A stretch of 5,867 bases of DNA from an uncultured Clostridium sp. (lineage in GTDB: Bacteria; Bacillota; Clostridia; Christensenellales; Pumilibacteraceae): contig USKH01000083.1 in assembly GCA_900555125.1 (NCBI GenBank), positions 1 through 5,867 of the forward strand. The letters are read 5' to 3'. Below are positions 1 through 5,265 of this stretch, in pieces (positions within the stretch are counted from its first letter, which is position 1; the number at the start of each line of letters is the position of its first letter). A program made the position numbers and the translations under genes. The notes under the pieces are model-generated. The model saw only the letters and a list, made by a program, of their open reading frames with translations. It was not told the DNA's origin and searched no databases.

Positions 1-77
1 GTGCATAAACGACCTAAACGTGGGTGCGTTTGCGCATCAGATGAATGAGCTAACGCTATCGCACCTGACGAAATAAA

Positions 78-124
78 GAACAAGCGCCACCTGCTCGTTA
101 AAAACTTGCAGATGGCGCTTGTTC
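78..124 (-). terminator. Hairpin terminator after the Rhs remnant
   Basis: A perfect 12-bp stem (78-89 with 113-124, GAACAAGCGCCA against its complement) continues after one mismatch into a further 4 bp (91-94 with 108-111), with a 13-nt loop. On the minus strand it is followed by the T-rich stretch CTTTATTTC and starts 9 nt after the Rhs remnant's stop codon, so it fits a rho-independent terminator for that gene. The T tract is interrupted, so efficiency is uncertain. Nothing else is recognisable in bases 1-77. Confidence 0.7.
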
Positions 125-133
125 GGTATTTTG

Positions 134-895
134 CTATATTACAACAATCTCTTCGCCGTCCACGGTAAGGTGGTACCACTTATCCGTAGTATTCCTGAAA
201 ACTCTTGCAACCTTTTTGTATTGCATATCGCCTGTGGCTTCGTCATAGGCAAGAACTTCATCTCCGGGTTCGATGCTTTCAATCGCCTTTTTGCCCTCTT
301 TGGCAAGAACAAGCGTGCCTGCAATAAAGCAAGCGGGGTTGTTTGCCCACGAAATCGCTCCGGAAATAGCACCGGATATTGCGCCGGACAGAAAACCGTC
401 GGCAAAGCCGTCGAACATAGCGTTGACAACGTCTTCGCCGCTGTCGCCTTTAATCGCCGCTGCGATACCGCCTATTACGGCACCCGTAGCCGCCCCTATA
501 AACGCACCTGTGATCGCTCCTTCGAGCATTGTCGCAAACAGACATGAAGTAGCTCCGGAAGTGACCACGGTTAGTACGGCGAGCGCAACAATAAGCAGTA
601 TGCCGAGAACGATTTTGGCTTCGTTGCTCGGGTGCATGATGTGCCAGACCAACTTTTGCCACCAGTTGAGAACTTTTGAGTCCGTACTCGGTTCGGTTTC
701 GTAGTATGGAGAGCAGTCCATGGGATTGCTGTCCGCCATACGGAATGAGTTACCGCTTAAAAGGAACGTGTTGTTGCCGAAAACGTCGTTAGCGGCGTTT
801 ACAATACCGTCGGCGGAGAGAGCGGCGTTGATGAATCTGCCGGTTTCGGGATCGTAATATCTGCCGTCAATACCTGCTAAAAGATAATTATTCGA
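134..895 (-). pseudogene. Rhs toxin C-terminal fragment with truncated Hint domain
   Basis: This is the open frame of the C-terminal part of an Rhs (YD-repeat) protein, 253 codons after an in-frame TAA at 896-898. Residues 11-23 read GRYYDPETGRFIN, the conserved end of the Rhs core. Residues 93-115 are strongly hydrophobic, and 125-182 are rich in small residues with repeated GAI/SGA units (glycine-zipper-like). Residue 189 is the Cys of ACFIAGTLV, the start of a Hint (self-splicing or pretoxin) domain, which continues with IEPGDEVLAYD. In the family this is followed by a segment of the type TPTHPFYV and then the toxin. Here the frame ends at GEEIVVI, so that half and any toxin are absent. 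No start codon lies in the first 52 codons and the first ATG (739) has no ribosome binding site. It is therefore probably a dead remnant or a displaced tip of a longer gene, not a working toxin. Confidence 0.75.
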
Positions 896-950
896 TTATA
901 TATTTTCTGATTAAAACTTAAATCTGACGCCGAAAAAGTCTTTTGAAAAG
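896..950. other. Candidate element boundary between Rhs remnant and recombinase
   Basis: The Rhs frame is broken by TAA at 896-898, and the recombinase terminator begins at about 951. The 55 bp between them are A+T-rich and hold no gene. Large serine recombinases usually lie directly beside one attachment site, so a junction here is expected if the element integrated into the Rhs gene. The site itself cannot be seen, because the other end of the element is outside the window. This is inference. Confidence 0.25.
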
Positions 951-991
951 AAAAAAGCGAACTCCGTTTTTATATCAGAGTTCGTTTTTTT
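951..991. terminator. Bidirectional terminator after recombinase gene
   Basis: CGAACTC (958-964) pairs with GAGTTCG (978-984) around a 13-nt loop. On the minus strand the stem is followed by CTTTTTT, which would terminate the recombinase transcript just after its stop codon. On the plus strand it is followed by eight T. It can therefore act in both directions and insulate the recombinase from the Rhs side. Confidence 0.75.
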
Positions 992-2530
992 TCAGCTGTG
1001 GTGGAGTGGGGATGTTTGCGTTCGCACACCTTTTGCACTATTTACAGCCTCTTTTGTATCGTCTATAGTTAGTTTTTCAATGTCTTTACCGCCGCGAAGA
1101 TTGAAGAAAACTACTGTGTCATCGTCGGAAACGAATACTTGACTTACGAGGTGATTGATTATTTGTTTTTGGTATTCTTTATCGTTAACGTCGCCCTTAA
1201 GCAGTTCTTCAATAAAAGCAAGCAGATCTTTCTTCGTAATTCTATAGCCGCGTTCTAATTCGAGTTGTGCCTTTTGCGTTTCCAAATCGCTGAGCAGAAT
1301 TTCATACTCTGCCATTTTCGTTTCAATTTTGTTTTTCAGCAGTTGGTTCTTCGCGTCTATAAACGCGTCGGCAAGTTTTTCCGCTTCGCTTTGTATATTG
1401 GCAATTCGCGCGGCTATACTTCTGAGATTGTCTTCGTCGGTGCGTTTTTCATAATAGGCGAATACGTCGTCAACTGCCATTTCTGCATTTTTATTATCTT
1501 TCAAAAAGTTTACCACGCACGACGTAACGTAACTTTCGAGATTTTCTTTATTTTCACGCAGTTTATCGCACTCGTGCTTTTGTCTTTTCTTGCAAGTGTA
1601 GTAGGAATATTTTTTACCGCTTTTGCCTGTGCTTTTATCCGCAACCATTTCAGAGCCGCAATGTCCGCAAAAGACTTTGCCGCTCAAAAGATAAGGCACT
1701 TTTGCCGTTTCCTGTCCGCCGAGAACGTACTTGTTTTCGGCAAGTTTTTCCTGCACTTTTAAAAACAAGGCTTTATCCACGATTGCCGGGTAGATATTTT
1801 GGCAATCTCTGCCGCCGAACTTAAATTCCCCGGTATATTTTTCGTTGGTCATCCAATTGTCGAAAGAACGACCTTTGAAACGTTTTCCGTTTAGGCGAAA
1901 GCCTTTTTCATTCAGAATATCCGCTATTTGCTTTTTGGTTTTATCGTCGGCATATTGAGTAAAAATAAATCGGATGATTTCCGCCTCTTCTTCGTATACA
2001 ACGACTTTTTTAACAGGTTTAGCGTTATCGGCTGCTTGCTCTATTTCAAGACGATACCCGAAAGGTACTTTTCCGCCGCAAAACATTCCGTTGGCAATGC
2101 TCGTATCGATGCCGTCGCGGATACGTTTGGAAAGACGTTTACTGTATTTTTCGGCGTTCCATTCGAGAAACATCTCATAAAATTCTCCGCCTTCGTCTTC
2201 GGATATAGGCTCGAGCGCGGATATAACTTTTATGCCATATTTTTCTTTGAGCATTTCTTTGTACATAACGCTGTCGCGACGGTTTCTGGCGAACCTGTCG
2301 AACATATAAACGATTATGTACTTGAACGCTCCCGTTTGAGCATCGGACACCATTTTTTGAAATGCCGGACGGTCGGTATTCGTGCCTGTTTTGGCTTTAT
2401 CCGAGTAAACGTTGACTATTTTTATGCCTTTATTTTCGGCAAATTCACTGCAAATGCGAATTTGAGCCTCTATACTTTGCTCATTCTGACTTTGAGAACT
2501 GAACCGAGCGTATATTATTCCGTTTTCCAT
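992..2530 (-). CDS. Large serine recombinase (site-specific integrase)
   Basis: A 512-residue large serine recombinase, which cuts and rejoins DNA at attachment sites to insert or excise an element. The N-terminal resolvase domain begins YARFSSQSQ (residues 7-15). The likely nucleophile is Ser11, two residues after Arg9. It includes R54-P55 and the conserved DRFARN (78-83). A Recombinase domain follows at about 150-265 (GKVPFGYR at 153-160, KYTGEF at 231-236). The zinc ribbon has Cys288, Cys291, Cys313 and Cys321, and a charged coiled-coil-like segment runs from about 365 to 430. All domains are in the usual order and the length is typical, so the enzyme appears intact. The ATG at 2530 is chosen because GGAGGT lies 3 nt upstream (2534-2539) and the protein then starts at the conserved strand. 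A TTG further upstream (2593) would add 21 unconserved residues and overlaps a promoter. The last dozen residues (GVRTQTSPLHHS) are not family-like. It transcribes toward the broken Rhs gene and likely mobilises this element. Confidence 0.93.
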   Translation of the reverse strand: MENGIIYARFSSQSQNEQSIEAQIRICSEFAENKGIKIVNVYSDKAKTGTNTDRPAFQKMVSDAQTGAFKYIIVYMFDRFARNRRDSVMYKEMLKEKYGIKVISALEPISEDEGGEFYEMFLEWNAEKYSKRLSKRIRDGIDTSIANGMFCGGKVPFGYRLEIEQAADNAKPVKKVVVYEEEAEIIRFIFTQYADDKTKKQIADILNEKGFRLNGKRFKGRSFDNWMTNEKYTGEFKFGGRDCQNIYPAIVDKALFLKVQEKLAENKYVLGGQETAKVPYLLSGKVFCGHCGSEMVADKSTGKSGKKYSYYTCKKRQKHECDKLRENKENLESYVTSCVVNFLKDNKNAEMAVDDVFAYYEKRTDEDNLRSIAARIANIQSEAEKLADAFIDAKNQLLKNKIETKMAEYEILLSDLETQKAQLELERGYRITKKDLLAFIEELLKGDVNDKEYQKQIINHLVSQVFVSDDDTVVFFNLRGGKDIEKLTIDDTKEAVNSAKGVRTQTSPLHHS

Positions 2531-2564
2531 TTTACCTCCGAGAAGATTTATTTTTTCGGCAAAC

Positions 2565-2593
2565 AACCTATCGGGAAATGGCGGAACGGTCAA
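2565..2593 (-). promoter_or_regulatory. Possible sigma-A promoter of the recombinase
   Basis: On the minus strand TTGACC (2588-2593) is separated by exactly 17 nt from TAGGTT (2565-2570). The -35 matches consensus in five of six positions and the -10 is weak (three of six). Transcription would start near 2558, leaving a 5' leader of about 28 nt with the ribosome binding site. The rest of the 197-bp space before the gene (2531-2727) shows only weak inverted repeats (for example CGGAG/CTCCG around 2665-2697), which may serve the ATPase gene's end but have no clear T tract. Confidence 0.4.
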
Positions 2594-2727
2594 GGAATAA
2601 GTAGAAAATATTGCCGTATAAGGCGGTTAACTTATAGTTTTCAGCGATATTTTATACCCTTGACGGAGCCGACTTTTTCCGATACCATAACTCCGAAAAA
2701 TGAAATCGAAAAATTCCAATAATAATT

Positions 2728-4086
2728 TTATTCGCTTATCGGCACAAACGTTTTCATAAATCGTTTCAACAAGAATGCGCAAAAATACGGGAAAGTGTAT
2801 ATCTGCTCGCTGTAGCCGATATTATTTGCAGACAGTTTGAAACCATAGGCAATATCGGGATATTTTTCCGAAGAAATCAGCGTTCTTAAGGATTTGGAGC
2901 GACCGCCTTTTGCTTTTACTTCTACCGGTATCAGATTGTCTGCCGAACGGATGAAAAAGTCTTCTTCAAGCGTTGCGTTTTCTTTTTTGTAATAGTAAAG
3001 TTTATATCCGGCTTTAACCAATGCCTCGCCGACAATATTTTCGTACAGAGCGCCTTTATATACTCCGAGATTTTTATTCGCACGCAAATCGTCTTGTGAT
3101 TCTTCGTCCAGTAGAGAAACAAGCAAACCCGTATCGCAGAAATACAACTTGAATTTGTCGGTGTCGCAATTTCCTGAAAGCGGCAGTTCAACATCGCTTA
3201 AACAGTAGCAGACGTTGACGATACCGGCATCTACAAGCCATTCAGCGCAACCGCGATAATCCCGGAATCTTGCGTCTTTATCGATTTTTGAAATCTGAAA
3301 CTTTTTGTTCTCTTTGGCAAGTTGAGATGCAATACTGTTGAAAACGTTCAGTATCCTTGTCTGGTCCATGCCTTGAGCGTATTTTCTTATATCTTCCTTG
3401 TAATCGGCTATAAGTTGATGTTGCGTGTCGAGCGAGCCTTCAAACGTTCCTTTTTCGATATAATCTTTCACAACGGCAGGCATACCGCCGAGAACCACAT
3501 AATCGAGAAAAATTCCGTGATAAACGGACATTTCTAGTTCGTTAAACGGGGTAAATGTTTTCATATGCGAAAGCATATCTTCTACTGTATCGTCATTGTA
3601 GCCCTTTGCCCACAAGAACTCTTCAAAATCCATAGAATACATCTCATAGTCGGTCTTGTATCCCACACTGTTGCTCTCAATTTTTTTGTAATTTACTCCG
3701 AGCATGGAGCCGCTGCAAATCACGTCGAACCGTCCGTCTTCCTTAAAAAACTTCAAAGACGTAGCAATATCCGGAAACTCGGTTATTTCGTCGAAAAAAA
3801 TCAATGTTTTGCCGTCAATAAACTTTTTGGAAGGATCTAACAACGAAATATTTTTTACAATCGCCGAAGCGGTATATCCGTCTACAGTGATTTTTTTATA
3901 CTTTTCGTCTTTTACGAAGTTGATTTCGATAAAGCTTTCGTAGCCCGCTATTTTTGCAAAATGCCTGATGGATTCCGTTTTTCCTATTTGGCGACATCCC
4001 TTTACTATTAAAGGCTTTCTGTTTTCATCTTCTTTCCACTTCAAAAGAAAATCGTCTATTTTTCGTTTTAAGTAGGTCGTTTCCAT
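2728..4086 (-). CDS. AAA family ATPase with DUF4143 domain
   Basis: A 452-residue protein of the widespread AAA_14/DUF4143 ATPase family, whose cellular role is mostly unknown. The Walker A motif is GCRQIGKT (residues 30-37), Walker B is LIFFDEI (95-101) with Asp99 and Glu100, and a sensor-like strand ending in SGSMLG lies at 125-130. The next segment (MDFEEFLWAKG, 152-162) is typical of the family. The C-terminal DUF4143 part carries GGMPAVV (200-206), LYFCDTGLL (314-322), KGALYENIVGEAL (344-356) and PVEVKAKG (387-394). The last, with upstream acidic residues (EED, 374-376), resembles the PD-(D/E)XK-like end found in these proteins. Length and motifs indicate a complete protein. The ATG at 4086 has GGGAGGG four nt upstream. 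It stands alone in its own transcription unit, convergent with nothing and divergent from the replication genes, so it looks like cargo. A role in defence, addiction or host interaction is possible but not shown by the sequence. Confidence 0.88.
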   Translation of the reverse strand: METTYLKRKIDDFLLKWKEDENRKPLIVKGCRQIGKTESIRHFAKIAGYESFIEINFVKDEKYKKITVDGYTASAIVKNISLLDPSKKFIDGKTLIFFDEITEFPDIATSLKFFKEDGRFDVICSGSMLGVNYKKIESNSVGYKTDYEMYSMDFEEFLWAKGYNDDTVEDMLSHMKTFTPFNELEMSVYHGIFLDYVVLGGMPAVVKDYIEKGTFEGSLDTQHQLIADYKEDIRKYAQGMDQTRILNVFNSIASQLAKENKKFQISKIDKDARFRDYRGCAEWLVDAGIVNVCYCLSDVELPLSGNCDTDKFKLYFCDTGLLVSLLDEESQDDLRANKNLGVYKGALYENIVGEALVKAGYKLYYYKKENATLEEDFFIRSADNLIPVEVKAKGGRSKSLRTLISSEKYPDIAYGFKLSANNIGYSEQIYTFPYFCAFLLKRFMKTFVPISE

Positions 4087-4090
4087 AAAA

Positions 4091-4141
4091 CCCTCCCGAT
4101 ACTTTTGCAGATATTATATCAAATAAAAAAGCCAAAGTCAA
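4091..4141 (-). promoter_or_regulatory. Near-consensus sigma-A promoter and RBS of the ATPase gene
   Basis: On the minus strand TTGACT (4136-4141), a 17-nt spacer and a perfect TATAAT (4113-4118) form a near-consensus housekeeping promoter. Transcription should start near 4106, giving a leader of only about 20 nt. The ribosome binding site GGGAGGG is at 4091-4097, four nt before the ATG. The strength suggests constant expression unless an upstream operator represses it. Confidence 0.85.
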
Positions 4142-4279
4142 GCCGTGCGTACGTTTTAATAGCCAATAAGTAAATTTATTTCACATTTTAATAGCGAATT
4201 TCGACTTTAATCTACACGTTTTTCAATCCACTTAATTTTTATGGTAAATTAGCCACAAAAATTAAACAGATTACGATAC
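4142..4279. other. A+T-rich spacer with a 10-bp direct repeat
   Basis: No gene is seen here. The 10-mer TTTTAATAGC occurs twice (4154-4163 and 4186-4195), 32 bp apart, or about three helical turns, just upstream of the ATPase promoter. That arrangement could be an operator, but the repeat is short and A+T-rich and may be chance. I found no convincing plus-strand promoter. Confidence 0.3.
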
Positions 4280-4318
4280 AGCCGTTTGGTTTTTCTTGTC
4301 GAAACCGAGCGGCTTTTT
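4280..4318 (+). terminator. Plus-strand terminator with no gene upstream
   Basis: AGCCGTTTGGTTT (4280-4292) pairs with 4302-4314 over 13 bp if two U-G wobbles are allowed, with a 9-nt loop, and is followed by TTTTT (4314-4318) and more T-rich sequence. The wobbles work only in a plus-strand transcript, and the minus strand has no T tract, so it is a plus-strand rho-independent terminator. No plus-strand gene lies before it in this window. It may end a short untranslated RNA or shield the control region downstream. Confidence 0.65.
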
Positions 4319-4477
4319 GTTGTGCGGAATGAATCGAAAAGTGTGTTTAGGTATGGGGACAGTTCGCTTTTGTGCCGAAAGTTCACGGCTATATCCCAAA
4401 GTGCTTGGTAAAGTCTGTTACATTTAGTTTTTCTTTCGTGTATGCTGTTTCTGCACAACAAAAAACATCACATCGAA
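4319..4477. other. Non-coding spacer, no clear signal
   Basis: No credible gene is present. Minor features are a short GCCG/CGGC hairpin near 4373-4388 and GTTACATTT at 4417-4425, which recurs at 4489-4497 in the iteron-like array. A TATGCT at 4441 could be a weak -10 but has no good -35. The plus-strand promoter for the downstream region probably lies here or in the array, but I cannot place it. Confidence 0.4.
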
Positions 4478-4546
4478 GTTACTCGGCGGTTACATTTTGG
4501 TTACGTCAAGGTTAAGTAAAGTCACAAATATGTACATTTCCGTCAC
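4478..4546. repeat. Iteron-like array of GTTAC-type repeats, 10-11 bp period
   Basis: GTTAC occurs at 4478, 4489 and 4500, then GTTAA at 4511, each exactly 11 bp apart. The phase continues with GTCAC at 4521, GTACA at 4532 and GTCAC at 4542. Motifs at this spacing all face the same side of the helix. Tandem 11-bp direct repeats are known Rep-binding loci in the double-strand origins of some rolling-circle plasmids (the pMV158 group). Here they lie upstream of a probable rolling-circle Rep gene, so a binding site for Rep or for a regulator is a reasonable inference. The intervening bases are not conserved. Confidence 0.5.
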
Positions 4547-4922
4547 ACCGATGTTCTGGTAATCGGTAAAATCACGGTGTAAAATTTTATCGTAAAACTT
4601 TTTCGATGTCGCAAAGATTTTGCGAGTTCGCCTTTTAGAATAAAGGCAAAAGTTGTTGAAATTTTTTTTATCACGATAAAAGGTGTTGTATTGCAGTCCT
4701 AAAATTTCATCAAGAAAATTTTCAAACAGGACAAAAACTGTCCGGTTTGACTGCTAAGATACGACTACAAAAAAATTCTAATCCGTGCAAAAGCCGCACG
4801 GTGACAGAATTAAACTTTTCTCAAAAAGATCTTCAATTGGGACAAAAGGTGTCCCGTAAGGAGCTTACACTTTTTGTAAGATAAATTTTTAATTGTTGCA
4901 AAACCTGCAACGGTTAAAAATT
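4545..4922 (+). ncRNA. Highly structured leader RNA or origin structure
   Basis: Exact complementary segments tile this stretch. The first domain is closed by 4585-4593/4673-4681 (9 bp) and 4596-4602/4648-4654 (7 bp), which enclose hairpins 4609-4615/4619-4625 (7 bp) and 4630-4635/4642-4647 (6 bp). The second domain is closed by GCAGTC 4693-4698 with GACTGC 4749-4754. It encloses 4701-4707/4716-4722 and 4723-4727/4745-4749 stacked on 4729-4733/4739-4743. Then comes a hairpin at 4774-4811 (6 + 6 bp). The third domain is closed by AAAAAG 4823-4828 with CTTTTT 4870-4875, around 4839-4844/4850-4855 and 4856-4860/4864-4868. The last hairpin, 4884-4922, is a 16-bp stem with two U-G pairs that form only in plus-strand RNA. 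An upstream stem (4545-4550/4575-4580) competes with 4547-4552/4562-4567. The region ends 36 nt before the next gene's ATG. It may be a cis-acting control RNA for the replication genes, a counted RNA, or single-stranded DNA folding at an origin. I do not recognise a named family. Confidence 0.5.
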
Positions 4923-4958
4923 ACACTAAACCTAAGAAAACAAACGGGAGACGATAAA

Positions 4959-5189
4959 ATGAACGAACAATACCAAAAGGTCGCATACATAGGGCTTAGA
5001 AAAAAAGACGGCAGTTACGCCGTCAATATTCCGCTGTATGTAAAACTCGACGAAGTAGACAAAAAGGATATGGACGAGTCCAGAGAAGAAATTATCCATA
5101 AAGTTACGGAAATTATGATGCGCAGGTATGAAAAACAACTTGCCGAAATTATGAATTCCCAAAGGCCGCCACCGACGGAAACAAAGTAG
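4959..5189 (+). CDS. Small conserved-looking protein upstream of rep
   Basis: A 76-residue protein of unknown function. The ATG at 4959 is chosen because CGGGAG lies eight nt upstream. A TTG further upstream (4893) falls inside a long hairpin and has no ribosome binding site. The N-terminal half looks like a small beta domain (QKVAYIGLRKKDGSYAVNIP, residues 6-25). The C-terminal half is a charged helix (about 37-66) followed by a Pro-rich tail (QRPPPTETK). No signal peptide or membrane segment is seen. Its YQK...DGS....IP pattern recurs at the start of the Rep-like protein that follows, which suggests a common small domain. It lies 76 bp before that gene on the same strand, probably in one operon, and may regulate or assist replication. 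That role is inference from position. Confidence 0.8.
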   Translation: MNEQYQKVAYIGLRKKDGSYAVNIPLYVKLDEVDKKDMDESREEIIHKVTEIMMRRYEKQLAEIMNSQRPPPTETK

Positions 5190-5213
5190 TATTTTTGTTC
5201 AATCGTTTTCCGT
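5175..5213 (+). other. Hairpin over the small gene's stop codon, TAGTATT in the loop
   Basis: AACAAA (5180-5185) pairs with TTTGTT (5194-5199), and ACGGA (5175-5179) pairs with TCCGT (5209-5213) across a one-sided 9-nt bulge. The 8-nt loop is GTAGTATT and contains the stop codon. TAGTATT in a hairpin loop resembles nick sites of some HUH Rep systems, but it could equally be chance or a weak intercistronic mRNA structure. Confidence 0.3.
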
Positions 5214-5258
5214 TGGTTTAATAAAAAAATACCCACGTTTTACTCGTGGAAAGGAGGT
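5195..5258 (+). promoter_or_regulatory. Weak promoter candidate, small hairpin and strong RBS before rep
   Basis: TTGTTC (5195-5200), a 16-nt gap and TTTAAT (5217-5222, five of six to consensus) could form a weak promoter for the rep gene alone. A 5-bp hairpin CCACG/CGTGG (5233-5237 with 5245-5249) ends one nt before AAGGAGGT (5251-5258), an excellent ribosome binding site 7 nt from the ATG. The hairpin leaves the site exposed, so blocking by it is not expected. Confidence 0.35.
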
Positions 5259-5265
5259 AAAAATT

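Noticed and set aside
119..704. Plus-strand open frames opposite the Rhs fragment
   Set aside because: The minus-strand frame shows clear Rhs and Hint motifs, whereas these have none.
2531..2593. A 21-residue N-terminal extension of the recombinase from TTG at 2593
   Set aside because: The extension is not family-like, lacks a ribosome binding site and overlaps the likely -35 box. The ATG at 2530 has GGAGGT directly upstream and begins at the conserved catalytic strand.
1928..2722. A 264-codon plus-strand open frame opposite the recombinase
   Set aside because: It is rich in Phe and Tyr as expected of the reverse complement of Lys/Glu-rich coding sequence. The opposite strand carries a well-supported recombinase.
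2640..2727. Rho-independent terminator after the ATPase gene
   Set aside because: Only interrupted A+T-rich inverted repeats and a 5-bp CGGAG/CTCCG stem with a long loop are seen, without a T tract at the right place.
4249..4461. A 70-codon minus-strand open frame in the intergenic region
   Set aside because: It has no ribosome binding site and no recognisable domain. It runs across the plus-strand terminator and looks like chance.
4478..4922. CRISPR array
   Set aside because: The repeats are 5 bp at 11-bp spacing and the hairpins differ from each other. There are no 25-40-bp repeats with spacers and no cas genes.
4893..4958. A 22-residue extension of the small protein from TTG at 4893
   Set aside because: The codon lies inside the 16-bp hairpin stem and has no ribosome binding site, while ATG 4959 has CGGGAG upstream.
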